Below are positions 28,149 to 40,500 of a DNA stretch of 64,000 bases, piece by piece. The translations under genes were made by a program, and so were the position numbers. The notes beneath the pieces are model-generated. The model saw only the letters and a program-made list of their open reading frames with translations. It was not told where the DNA came from and ran no database searches. The stretch is taken from assembly GCA_027922465.2 (NCBI GenBank), contig BQMF02000142.1:806001-870000 (forward strand), in the 5' to 3' direction. The stretch's first letter is position 1, and each line of letters opens with the position of its first letter. This stretch comes from Turritopsis dohrnii. Its lineage: Eukaryota > Cnidaria > Hydrozoa > Anthoathecata > Oceaniidae.

Positions 28149-28292
28149 CACACTTCATCACAGAGAAGACAACACGCTTCATCACAGAGAAGGCAACACG
28201 CTTCATCACAGAGAAGACAACACGCTTCATCACAGAGAAGACAACACGCTTCATCACAGAGAAGACAACACGCTTCATCACAGAGAAGACAA
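28149..28292. repeat. Minisatellite, 6 x 24 bp
   Basis: The unit CACGCTTCATCACAGAGAAG plus ACAA repeats six times. Because 24 is a multiple of 3, frames on both strands stay open (HASSQRRQ on plus, ACCLLCDE on minus). This explains the ORFs here; no gene is supported. A poly-A run precedes it at about 28058. Confidence 0.92.
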
Positions 28293-28990
28293 CAGAAGAT
28301 TGTAAGTCCCTTCTCCTGTTTTATCTTTTCACGACAAAACCATTGCCTTATCTTTTCGCGGAAAAACAATTACCTTCACTTTCGACTTTTAAGTTTTGGT
28401 AATCTCTAAACATCAGCTTTGCGGAAGTCGATAAATAATATGATGCTGAAGATGAGTCACTGGAGTATATATACTGTCCAGATGATGACCTGATATTTCT
28501 GTGATTTACTGAAAATCGTTTGGTTTTAGAGCAATTAACGATAGAGCCAGTTGATTCAACGTTCAAACATCGCAACGCAGGGTTACCATCCAAGGGAACC
28601 AAGTTGTGTGGTATTTGCTTGAACAGGGTGCAAGAATGGCTTACTTTTACACTATTGTCGCTGTGTTTGAGCATGCAAAACTCACCACTTTCCTGCCGTA
28701 TGTGAAATACTAAAAATTAAAGAATTACAAAATTGAGTCTAGGAGAAACAATGGGGAAGACATGCTGCTTAACAATGGCATCTTGTAACCCGTGTATTTC
28801 AGTTAAATTAAACGGGATGTGTCGAATGTAAGTGAATGTTACTAAGTAACTGTTTGATTAAACAGATGATGGTGGAATGTCAACTAATGACTGGATACAG
28901 TTTTATTTAAACAAACAAGGACGCAGCTGACAGACATTTCAAATTGAAATGATCACAATCTTTGAAAGAAAAGTTTGTGAAGACATAATA

Positions 28991-29750
28991 TGTTGTGCCC
29001 CAATACAAACTTGTCCTAAATTTTGATAAAAAAGCTTCACCAATTTGTAATACTAAGTTGCTCCAATTTGTAATAACTTTCATTTTTGCATTTAATTGTT
29101 TGAGCCCAGGCGCAAATATTTTAACATGATAATGGAATTATAGTGACGAGAAAGGAAATTATTCTTCGTAAAAAAATGGATCAATACTTGTAATTCTGGC
29201 ATCTAGTCATATTAAAACAATGAAATTGACTGTTCAAGAATTTGAGAACACGAATAGGAGCGAGAGTTATTATTATCAATTTCGCTTTTCATGGTGTAAA
29301 TGACGCAGCAAAATGAAATCTAATAAGGTCATAGTCTTTGTATTACATTTACGATCATGATTTTACTCATGATAAAGTTATTGCTATTGTGCAAATATAT
29401 CTGGTTATCGTTTGTAAATTAAATAAAATAACCTTTTTCTTTTATTAAGCATGTTCTACTATTTTCCCTAAAACGTTTAAAAAATAAAAAATTTTGTTCC
29501 TCTAGTAGCCATCAATACTCTTTCCTAAGTCCTCTCATATTCTTCCTTATGTCAAAATAATTGAAGTAATTTCAAAAGTGGTTTGAAAGTAGTTTGAAAG
29601 TAGTTCGAAAGTAGTTTGAAAGTAGCTTGAAGGTAGTTTAGAAAACCAATAACTCCTTTGTTACAAATTAGAGCAACTTGGTATTACAAATTGGGGCAGC
29701 TTTTTTATTACAAATTGGGGCAAAGTTTGCTACAAATTGAAGCACAACAT
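28991..29750. mobile_element. 760-bp TIR element with repeated end words
   Basis: TGTTGTGCCCCAATAC at left is mirrored by TTGAAGCACAACA at right. Both ends carry 2-4 copies of the word ACAAATTGGGGCAAC in opposite orientation. A GTAGTTTGAAA tandem repeat lies at about 29583-29640. No transposase; the superfamily is not identified. Confidence 0.6.
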
Positions 29751-30062
29751 ACTATACTGAAGGAATTCCATTTTTTGATAGAAGAGAGATATTACCATTT
29801 GTTTCGGTCCCATAAAGAACCTTTCGATAAGTATTTTGCAATAGCTCAAATGTTCGTGTGTTTCCTGTAATCTTGCCATAAAGTACATCCACAATAAATC
29901 GAACTTCGTGATAGCCTCTGAAAGTTTCAATGAATCCAAATTTCATTTTGATGTCGACACTTGCTTGAGTGTAGAATCGTTCAAACTATGATAGAAATGT
30001 GTGCATTCATTGTATTAATTTTATACATACATTTTCAATTTCCTTTATCAAAATCACGTTAA
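29751..30062. other. No gene seen
   Basis: Short overlapping ORFs on both strands have no support. An (ATA)n stretch at about 30070 marks the LINE tail that follows. Confidence 0.4.
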
Positions 30063-32205
30063 TGCATAGTAATAATAATAATAATGGTATATTTCAATTT
30101 CCAAAATTTACATTTGGCTCTTCAGCTGAAAATATTATATAGTATATATGTGCAAAGTCTAGAAAAATATTTTATAATTATAAAAATATTATGTATACTA
30201 GTGAGATAATCTGACCGGCTACGCTAGCAAAGTAGAATTGGTAAGTAGAGCGTTAGTAATTAGATGTCTAGAAGATTGACTCAGAATTGGGACGATAACT
30301 AGTCCCTGCGACTAGAAGTAATAAAAAAAAACTATGTAGCCATACGAAGATAAACCGGTTATGCAAGGCCTGTTTGTTTTCAATATTTTAAGGTGAAAAT
30401 AAAATAAATAATTAACTTGACTTAAAAAAAATAACATGATACTGGTAGACCACCAATGGAATAGATGACGAGATATGAACTAGGTTGGATTGGACAGAAT
30501 TGGATGGGAGATAGGAATTGGAAATACTAATTGAACTAAATTGAGACTATATGGATAGGTAAACGAACAACTGCAATAGGCATATGAGGATAGATACTAA
30601 ATGCGAGTACGCAGGGGTCTGTACCAGTGCCTATGAACATATACTATATAATAGAAATTTCAAGTAACATATTTGGTTTAAAATTTTTAATGAAACTAAA
30701 AGACATTGAAAAAAATATTGCTTACTGTCGTAGTAGTATGGCTTGTGCTAGAGAAGAGATTGTGATGTTCTAGAATTGGTACTTATTAACAAACTAATAT
30801 GGGTATTGCAATATAACAAAGTAGAATAATAAGCAGTTCGTCATTAAATGATTAGTGGGAGATGAGTGCATACGAGAAACTAGAGATTAAGTGTCAGTAT
30901 ACATAAAACAAAACTTTGTAATAAGGCTTGTACTACTGCAGGCTTCTAGCAAGTGCTTTATCTAGGAAATAATTTTTCGTCTCTTTGCAAAAAACTTTAT
31001 ATTCTAGTGAGTTACGACATGTAACAGGAAGCTCATTAAAAATTCTTGGAGCTTCAAATTCAAACGAGCCATTAATATTCAAGGTTTCACGCAATTTTGT
31101 ACCACCGATACGGTCGTTCCTAGTTATAGGTTGCTCATATTTTTCCATTGGTAAGAACTTTGGCCAAACACTCATATTAACGGATTTCCATGCGAGTCTA
31201 GCCATACTGTAGTCCGATCGTTCCTTTACCGGAAGCCATTTCATAGCGATGACATCAGCTTTTCGCGATTAGCTCTTTCTTACGAAGCTAGCAGCGGCAT
31301 TTTGTACTTTTTGTAGTTGTTTGAAAAGGTAGTCTGGTGCATTGTTGAAGACAGCATTACCATAGTCCAGTTTACTAAGGACGAGGGTCTCGGCAAGCTG
31401 GCAACGAAGTCGGTATGGTAAATAACGTTTGATCAGCGCAAGACTTTTAAGTGTTCCGTAAGCTTTCGTTATCGCATTTTTAACATGGGCGTTCCATGTA
31501 AGATTTTCGTTAAACGTGACACCAAGCAGTTTGAATAACGGAACTCGCTCGATTATTATTTCGTTGTTTGATTTTATCTCAAAAGCAAAGTCGTGTCTTC
31601 TTGCCATTTGACTGGTGGCAAAGAGCATCGATTTTGTCTTTTTTGCGTTGAAGATTAGGTTTGAGTCGCGTGACCACTCCTCGATAACATTGACATCGTT
31701 GTTGACTTCTTGACTACATTGTTCAAGGTTGGCAGGTTTGGTGTGACGATAGATGCTGGTGTCGTCGGCATACTGAACACATTTGGCGTCGGTCTTAGAT
31801 GCCATATCGTGAACATAGATGGACGGACGGGAGGACGGGACCCAGTATGCTCCCTTGGGGCACGCCATTAGTGACAGTTAAGACGGATGATCTCTTATCA
31901 TCAATTTGTACGTATTGTTGTCGATTGCTGAGGTAGTTTGCAAGGACTTCTAGTAAGGACTTCTTCGAGAAGTGGAGTGAGTGAAGCTTTTTTATCAGAG
32001 TTTCAAAGTCAACGGTGTCGAAAGCTTTCGAGAAATCAGCAAGAACTGTAAGTGTGATCTCGCCGTGGTGCATAGCTTTCAGAATGTCATTTTTGATTTT
32101 AATACATGTGGTTACAGTGCAATGGCCCTTACGAAAGCCGGATTGGTACTGCGACAAGAGTTCCTGGTTTTCAAGAAAGAAAGTGCATAGTTGTCAAAAT
32201 TTAGT
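30063..32205 (-). pseudogene. CR1/Jockey-like LINE, 5'-truncated, decayed RT
   Basis: The minus strand encodes the RT palm. QYQSGFRKGH near 32150, VLADFSKAFDTVDF near 32040 (motif A) and NGVPQGSILGPVL near 31870 are followed by a frame break, then QYADDTSIY near 31770 (catalytic YADD) and the thumb with MLFATSQ and LSKLDYGNAV. The C-terminal block (MKWLPVKERSDYS to LDKALA) is at 31244-30933 after another break. A 3' untranslated region runs to an (ATT)n tail at 30065-30085. The element lacks its endonuclease, a usual 5' truncation. Confidence 0.85.
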
Positions 32206-33169
32206 GCACACGGGTTACTTTACATAAAAGGTAATTTCCATGCAAACAAAAGTTTTTTTAGCTGTTTATGGCTAGCCTGGGAATTAATCTAAAATCGTCC
32301 ACGACTTTTTTCCCTGCAGAACATTTCAAAGCCTTTTGATGACCAAGGATGCCAGGGAATCAGTAGTTATGGAACTAGTGTTTATGAAAATATGAGTGTT
32401 TTATTGAAACTGTGTTGATACTTCACGTTATAAACCCGTGAAATGAATTTTTCAGATTTACTTTTTCTGATTCACCGAAAATTTACTGGATTTTCAACAA
32501 ATTTGCCCGCTGGGAAACTTCTACCATGAGTCACATCATGGTCAGATGTTCTGAAACATTTGTGATTCAAGTCGTCCCAAATAAATTAAGGCGTGTTCTC
32601 CAAGTTCTACGTCAATTTGAAGCATAGACTCACAGACTATTTTCTCTTTATATTTTCTCGCCCATAAAATATTTTGTTTTTCAGTCTGCAGCCTGTTGGA
32701 GTAAGTAACATTTTCCAAGTTCCAGAAGGCCTTACCAGAACATGTGAACAATGAACTGGTAAAATCATCATTTTGCCATTCTTTTGCTCTCCAGGGACTT
32801 CTTTTCAGTTTTGGAACAGTCATATTCAAGAAATTGCGGTTTTAAACGACTTCTACGACTTCTACGCGATTGCGACGATTACGACGATTAACATTCAGTA
32901 TAAAACATCATTAATCACTGACTGATTTTTAATTACTAATGAAATACTAGAGAGTGTTCACACCTGGCAATTGCGACGGTTAGTGTTTTTTATTCATCGT
33001 AATGGTCAGCAATGTAATTAATCTATACTCATAAAACCATTGATGAAAAAAAAAAAGAAAAATTATCTAAAATTATTATTCATTTATCCCCTTGATTAGA
33101 CTGCATAACTTCTTCTGGACTTTTTAGAAATTGTTCAAGTCACAAGATTTCTAAAATAAATGATCTTAC
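32206..33169. other. No supported gene; may contain further exons of the neighbouring gene
   Basis: An open minus-strand stretch (32542-32829) has no clear acceptor. A fragment of MITE family A end (ACAAATTTGCCCGCTGGG) lies at about 32499-32516. A (GACTTCTAC)n-like patch is near 32850. Confidence 0.35.
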
Positions 33170-36100
33170 TATTAGTTCAACACTTCGGGGAAATTTGTTG
33201 ACTTTTGTTGCTTTAATGCTGACATAATTGTATATTAAACTGTCGATTGCAATTTCCGGTGCATGATTAATTACGACTCGGACATTTGTTAAGTCACTGT
33301 TACAGGTAGGTGTGGTACTCAGCTTCAGTTCTAGAGTGAATTCTCTAAAAATTGGAAACAACATATAATATAATTATAATATAATATAATTCATTCTTGC
33401 CATTATGATTTTTTTATATTTACTCATCTAGAAAAAATGCAAAATAACCTGTCTTCTTCTTTCCAGTTGATAATTACATTGGTCAGTTCACATTCCAACG
33501 ATGATGGTTGGCTCACGGTAAGTTGCTTTAGGTCCACCACTATGTATTCATTGTTTGAAAATGAAGATGCGATCCACATTTTCTCTCCATCTCCTACACA
33601 TCTTCCAGTAACCTGAAAAAGGGAAACAGGATGTTATAATGCAATTACTCAGGAAATTTGTTAATGTTTCAAAAAAAAATGTATTGTTTATAAAAGAGCA
33701 CTTACCGTAAACTTAAATAGATAATGTACCATGATGAAATACTTGTTATTGGTTAAAAATGTTTCGGTAATTTCCTCGTTTTGTTTGGTAGTATCACTCA
33801 TAATCAATGCTCTTTCTATTGGTGCAGATAGCCCGTGATGTTCCTCCACACTTTTGATGTTAATGCAACCGTGTTTTTGAAGGGGATTATTCAAATCATT
33901 AATTGCAAAGATTTGAAGTGAATCATTTCCTTGATGAAACTCTTGAACAGTTACAAAAGCATCATATTCTTCACCGACTGTCAAATTTGTATTTTTAAGG
34001 TCGACTGGCTGACCTAAAATTTATTAGCTCAAGTGATATCATTCTTAAAACAATGAGATGAGAACTTTTAATACTTTTTTCAAACTTGTAGCTTAACAAT
34101 GTTTTAAGGAATTAAACGCTCATTTATCTCTGTAAATTTTCCTCTAAACATTTCTCTTAAATCCTTTATGTTTAGTGACATATAAAGTGGTACATGCTAA
34201 CATTTTCTTCTCTTTCACTTCCTTCGACGAGCAGTTACTTTTATTTTCTTAACCTTAAATAATTGGCTGTTGATTGACCTCCTTTTTATTTTCAATGAAA
34301 AAAGACAAGGATGTTTAAATGGTACAAACACATAGTATTTTTTACATATAATTGATTCATAGTCCTTCTTTTGAAAAATTCATATGTATAATATGTGAGT
34401 AAAATTTGTTTTTGAACTCTTTAGTATCATAAATATCACGTCAGCATGGCATTTTCTGAAGAATGTTTGAAGGTTTTTTAAATAGTTGGGATGTAACTTC
34501 TTTTTAATGTTTTTCTTGGTTCAAGTCAAATTAGCATTCATCTCAATTTAAAGACAATCATATTTTGTTTCATTGGGAAAAGAAGTCCTTATATATTACA
34601 AACAAAACTGTATGAGGCATTAATAGATAAAGTAATAAGTATTTGATTGAATAGTTTGTATCTTTACGTTCTATGATGAAGATTTTATTGTTTTATTATT
34701 CCATTGATATTGTTACATGCACTCAGTTTTGAAAGGGCAGTTTTTTATTTCGTTAATCACTGTCATTTTTAGTCATCACACAGAAATTCCTATTTTGACC
34801 TTCCGGTATAAATATGTTTTTTCAATTTTGCTTTACTGGCGTTGAGACCTCATACCCTCCTGTTAAATTGGTTTCATAGTGGAACAACAAACGCTCGTAA
34901 AACGTTTTTCATGAACTTCAAAACTTCTTACGATATATATTCATCGTGTGGTAAGATCCACCATCAGAAATATCTGTGTATCTTCTTCTGACACACCAGC
35001 ATTCAGTGCCCGAATGGACTGCTGCGAACATATCCATAAAAAATAAAATATTTGTTAAACAAAATGCGCAACAGTCTGCTTGCGTTGCCTGTCCACCATT
35101 GTGTCTCGCTTGATCTTGGAAGTTTGAATATTCGACGTTCCTCCAAATACCACAACCTGCAAAGAGATTTAGGAATAATAATAATAATAATGATAACAAT
35201 AATAATGATATATTTCACAGTATCTCCAAACTTTTACAATTGGCTCTTCACCTGGAAATTGAGAAAATTATGTATATGCAGCGTCTAAAAAATATTATAT
35301 ATTAAAAAAAATACTGGCAATAATTAGAGAGACAGTCGTAGTATAGGACGTGGCTAGGTGTGGATAAGGTGAAGGTAAAGTAAAAGGCCCAAATAGTCGT
35401 AAACCAAAGAGAATGTCGACTGAAGTTAATAAAACTAGGAAATGGGACATGACTAAACCTAAGGACTAACGTAATTTAAACCGATGTGTAGGACCAAATT
35501 GAGGTTAGAACCGAATACTAGAAAAAAACAAACAAACAAACAAACTGTTAATATATATAAACTTATAAAATAATTCCTCCATGGCAGTAAAGATAGAACT
35601 TAGACCAAACTCAAAACTCAAACTCTATTATTAGACTGCCATCATGGCACTAAGTGGTTCTTGAAATCTTTCTATGTTGTTGCTTTTTGTTTTCAGCAAT
35701 TTAGGCCAAAAAGGGTCCCTTCGAAATTGTGTAAATCTCAATGAAAGAACGACGACACATAACAAATAATGTTTGATAAAGATCAAACCCAATCTGATAA
35801 GTAGCTGCGGGTCGAGAAGCGATTAGAAAATATTGAAAAATCAGACTATCAAACAAAATATTACCTCATCGAAATAAAACAAAGAGCAGCAAGATTATTT
35901 CGTTAGGGGGATATTGAATCTTTAAACAATAGAATCAGTTATGTCTTGTATTATACCTCCATGTCGCAAGTTAAGCTAATTTACAAAAATCTCTTTTCTA
36001 TTGTATGAGTATGAAACCGTTCTCAATTTATTGTTTTTGGGGTAACTAAAACATTTTCAAGGAATTCCATCATCAAGTGGATTTCTTCATAAGGAAGATG

Positions 36101-36365
36101 GTTTGCTTATAAAAGATAGGTTTTTCTAGTGAAACTTTCATAAAGCAGATACGGATATTGCGGTTGTTCCATAAGACGGACACTTAGATTAAACCTTCAA
36201 AAAGCGGACAAAAAAAGTAGAAAGTATTAAGAGTTTGAAGTCATGAGAGTCATTACTCTGGTCATTACTAAATATGAAACTGAAAGTTCATTTGAAAGTG
36301 ATGAAAGAAAACTTACCAAATGCATCATTTGTTACAAACCATAAGAAAATTAACCAGGTCGCCAT
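33170..36365 (-). CDS. Secreted Cys-rich (PAN/WSC-like) protein, 5 exons seen, 3' end open
   Basis: Minus-strand exons are 36365-36317 (MATWLIFLWFVTNDAFG, a signal peptide), 35156-34932, 34013-33706, 33612-33449 and 33344-33170. Every join preserves phase, with acceptors such as TCTCTTTGCAG and donors GTAAGT, GTAAGA and GTAAGT; one donor (GTTATT after exon 4) is weak. Exon 2 has a PAN/WSC-style cysteine pattern (CG...DCCAFC...ECWC). Exons 3-5 are strand-rich with few cysteines and match no family I recognise. A donor follows exon 5, so more exons lie downstream. Intron 1 holds a LINE 3' fragment. Expected to be extracellular. Confidence 0.65.
35176..35560 (-). mobile_element. LINE 3' end fragment in intron
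   Basis: (AAT)n followed by GTATCTCCAAACTTTTACAA and a GGCTCTTCACCTGGAAA-like run matches the 3' end of the LINE at 30063. The left limit is clear; the right limit is approximate. Confidence 0.65.
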
Positions 36366-36566
36366 TATAGCTATCCCTGCGTTACAAAAAAGTGAATGCA
36401 GGTATGTTTGTATTTGACGAAAGGATTTTTTCAAGGCTTATTCTGAAATTTACTTGATATAAATAAGTTAAATAAAGATTAACAAAATTTACTTTAGTTG
36501 AATTGGAATTCCCACTGCGTACATAAACAGTTTGTGGTTGAAAATAAATTCGCCATGTTAAATTAT

Positions 36567-36706
36567 GTATAAAACATATTTGTTTGTAAAAAGCTTTTCG
36601 GTATTACACCATCTTGACTTACATTTTTTTAAACGTTTTTATCATTGATATGTAACTGAAAAAGGGGTAATACCGAAAAGCTTTTTGCAAAAACATATAT
36701 TTTATG
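36567..36706. mobile_element. Small foldback MITE D
   Basis: AAAAAGCTTTTCGGTATTAC (about 36588-36607) and its exact inverse GTAATACCGAAAAGCTTTTT (about 36666-36685) form long arms that extend outward with mismatches. About 140 bp, non-coding. Confidence 0.75.
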
Positions 36707-39437
36707 CATAGTTTGTGGTTTACATTTACAAAGTTTACATTTTTTGTACATTCTACATACAGTTTCCACAAACGTAAATGGCAATCACTTATGTTTTTTA
36801 AATGTTTCCATATTTTCATGCTGATCCAAATTACTATGGCAACAGATTGAATAACTTTCAATACATCAAACAAATTGTTCATGCTGTCAGCTCAGTTGTT
36901 AGTTATTGACCCTTTTTTAAGAAAAATCATTTAAATGGATCTCTCAGTGATTTCAAGAATTAACTACCACAAAACATTTACACCCGATAAACATAACATT
37001 TACTACCCAATCAAAAGCTTGGTTTAAACATAAACTATACAGTGTGCCCCAGAGAATTTCGGTCTGAGATTAAACAAGCTATAACTTTTTACATATTTAT
37101 CAGATTTAAGCGATTTTTACACCATTCGATAGGATTTCTTTCAAGGATTTTAAAAAACTATATTTTAAATAATTTGGTCCTAAATCTTTGTAGTAAATAA
37201 GATTTCTTTAAACTGTCACGGTCATTAATTCTTTAATGGTTAATAAAAGTAAGTTTTAACGTGCAATAATGATTCTTTCGTTTATTAAGAAATTGTCGAG
37301 GTGTTATTGAACACACTAAAATTAATATCTCATCACAAAATTAAAAATTGTGAGACGGGGGCTTCTCACAAAAAAGAAAAATAACTGGACTACTTAAACC
37401 ATGAAAAATTAATTTCAATTTCTTGAAGAAAAGAGATGGACGAACGGAGAATATACTGTGCCTGGTCAAAACTACGAGCTTAAATGAATTTCTGGTTTAA
37501 CAAAACTGGGTGTTGGTTTTAGGTTGAAATCAGACTTTTACTTTGGGGAAAGTTAAACAATTTTTATTGTGCCAGTTCCTTATTTATGGCAATTAGTGCT
37601 GAAGTTAAAGAAAAGTAACGTTATTTTACAATTCTAGCAAATCGGACTAGGTGATTATTTGAATCGCAGTAAAGAACGATGATTATACATTTCCACATAG
37701 GGCAAAATATATGTTAACAGGCGTTTTCTTTTACAAGCCAACAGTTTTCTAGAACTGGCAACTTGATAGATATTCATTTGAATTACTTGCATCGTTGACA
37801 CAATTTTGTCATAAATTAATCATAATTTCCACCATTTAATATTTTTTTTGAATAATGACATTCATATTTTCATTCATCTTATCATGTTGATTTGAAACAA
37901 CTTCAAAGTCTTAATAGCTACTGTGCAATTTATTTAAAAGTAAAATTCGTCTTGAACAAGTTGGTTTTGCACCGCAGTGCCACTCACTGCGATGTTTGTT
38001 TTTTAATGACATTCAATTTTTAATTCATCTTTTAATGTTGATTTGAAACAACTTCATCAATGAGAACTTTCGGCGCGTTCTGAGTTATAGTGAATGAACG
38101 GTGGTATTTAACGTGTATTGGCCGCATTTAAATCAAGAAAGTTAAGCAAGGGAGGGAGAGTTAGGGGCTATTCAAATGGAAGTGGGCTGTCCCGATTGAC
38201 CGAAAAAATAAAATGTGTTCATATGACAAGCGAGCCAGCGGACTTTGCCTAGAACTCGCTTGTTTTTACGGAGATCTAGGCGGGATGAACCATCCCAATG
38301 AGGCGTTATCAAATTCCCGTAAAAAATAATGCGAGGTCACGTGATGTAAGCAAGTTTTAGCCCGGTTGAGCGGTTTTGTAAATTAGTTAGTTATCTACAG
38401 ATAGGGATTGACTAAAAGAAACTTTCAAACACGTTTTCCTGAAAAGTTTATAACACGCTCAAAAGTTAAAGGTAATAAGATATCTTCTAAGTCAACCACT
38501 ACCTTACACAATCAATTTATAGCAATATAGCAATACTAAGCAGTGTTGTGAACATCGTGGGTGTGAAACCACCCCGTTGCATATCCAAATTGAGGAAGTT
38601 TTGGCGGCAACTGTCTCGAAAATCTCCAAATTATTGACGTATTTTTTCTTTAAGCGCTTAAAATTCAGTTCTATCTTTGCCCTTTTTTGAGCCTTGTCGA
38701 CTTTCCACTGCTGGAAGATGTTACTCGGACAGAAATGGACGAATGCCAGAGAAAGGGTAATTATTCTTTCGTTCATTTCCGTCATAGTTAATAGAAGAGA
38801 GATGGTTAGGAGACTTTGTTTAATTTAACAAAAACCTATTGAATTATGTTTTTGTATGATTTATTTGAATAGAATTAATCGTGAACCTGCACATATAAAA
38901 TTTCATAGCAATAAAATGAGTAGAAAAATAAAATCTTACTAACCAAAAAACAACATTTCTCCTTCATGGAATCTAGTATACGAAAAATATGTGGACTTAC
39001 TACAAATATGAATAATTGCGTAATCTTAAATATTAAGCGTACATAATATGACGAAACAGGAACTTTAAAATACAATAGTTATGAAAGAGGAAAAAATAAA
39101 ATTAAATCTATATATAATTTTACTTTTTCAATGGATTTGTTTATTTCCTGGAAAATTGTATGTTGGAAAGAAGCTAAACCAAACGATCTTCCAACTCTCA
39201 ACATGCCCATAAAATAATTCATGAAAACTAAAGCACTTAGACATGAGAGAAAAAAAAACAACAAAATACAACAAAAACAAATATATGCTATGAAAGTATT
39301 CCCGATGTAAATAATAGAATCTTTAGTTCACAATGCTCAACAAACTGGCAAATTAGCTTGAATGCAGATAAAACCATACTATTTAAATTAAGCCTGGACA
39401 CACTAATTCTGAAGTACCAAATAACAATTATTGTTTG
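36707..39437. other. No gene seen
   Basis: AT-rich. A roughly 65-bp segment containing TGTTGATTTGAAACAACTTC is directly repeated at about 37847-37909 and 37997-38060. A GC-richer patch at 38090-38370 looks like an old repeat, but no ends could be paired. Confidence 0.45.
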
Positions 39438-39509
39438 GTTACACCATAGTCACAAGAAAAAGAGCTAGTCTGGGCACCGGGCCGTATCGCGTGCAATCAA
39501 TAAATAAGG

Positions 39510-40500
39510 GTGGCCGGACTGAGAGGTCATAGATTCAAAACAATTATGGCGAGGTTTCAAGAGGATGAACTGTTTGGCAGTGATCTTGAAGCAGTTTTTG
39601 AAGCAATAGATGAAGATTATTTTGAAGTAAATAATGAATTATCATCCGATATCAATATTGATATTGTTGATGTCAAGGAAGAATCGCACAAGTGCTCTGT
39701 TTGTGAAAAAATATGTCTTTCACAACGAGTCATGTAAACAGCAAACACAAAAACCAACAAACTTCCACTTCAATACCATTGGCAGAAGAAAAATTGCATC
39801 CACTTGTTCTTAAAGGGCTGTTGAAGAAGTCAGCACAGAATTTAGCGGGTCAGTGCTACCCACAAAATTTAATCGATGGTTTCAAATCTTTGTCATTTGA
39901 CACCCTTCAAGATGTGTTGCCATATCTTAACCTGATCAAGGGTGTAGTCCATGAATTTAATGGTGATGCAGAGAAATTCTATCCAGAGTTTTACAAAGTC
40001 TTTGCAAATTCAGAAGTCACTCTCAATGACTTGGATAGACATAGTTATCTGCTTCTTGGTTTTGAACTGGCAAATCATGTTTTGGCACATTTGACAGATT
40101 CAAAATTTCAAAATGATGTTGTATCTTTCAATCCAGAAGAATGTTTTTCAGAAAAGCAAAATTCCATCATTTACTACCTGGGTGGATATGTTGTTGGAAC
40201 TCTGTACCGTCGCATTCGATTTTCAAAGAAAAAAACTGTGATAATGATAATCGACTGTCCTTTCTCCTTGCTTGTAAATCCAGCGATGATGAGACTGATA
40301 TTAGCAATCAAAAGTTAGTAAAAATTAAAGATCGTGGTGGTTTGTTCAGAATTGATACTCATGCATTTTCAATGTTTGCTACTGCAGAGTCATACTTTTT
40401 GAAAGCCACATATAAGTTCTCCACGAAAATTGATTGCAAAAGTATCGTAGCATTTTTGGTCAAAAATTCATGGGTTTTTAGCTATTTTTATAGCTACAAT
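39510..40500 (+). pseudogene. C2H2-finger protein with P-transposase-like C-terminus
   Basis: The frame starts at an ATG at 39510 (or 39546). It has an acidic N-terminus, then HKCSVCEKICLSQR, where a small deletion shifts frame, and HVNSKH, which completes a C2H2 finger. The long second part (39740-40230) includes SIIYYLGGYVVGTLYRRIRF. After another shift near 40230 comes LVKIKDRGGLFRIDTHAFSM. The 'YxxGYVV...LVxxKDRGGL' combination resembles the C-terminal region of P/THAP9-type transposases, which the convergent transposase gene lacks. Two frameshifts make it inactive. Confidence 0.55.

Noticed and set aside
28044..28409. ORFs with HASSQRRQ or ACCLLCDE repeats
   Set aside because: They result from a 24-bp minisatellite whose length is a multiple of 3; no splice sites or homology.
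28400..28700. Possible minus-strand exon (open 108 codons with a CGGCAG acceptor)
   Set aside because: No convincing donor and no recognised domain; left out of the gene list.
38504..38785. 93-aa minus-strand ORF with a basic helix
   Set aside because: No family, no splice signals and no neighbouring coding evidence.
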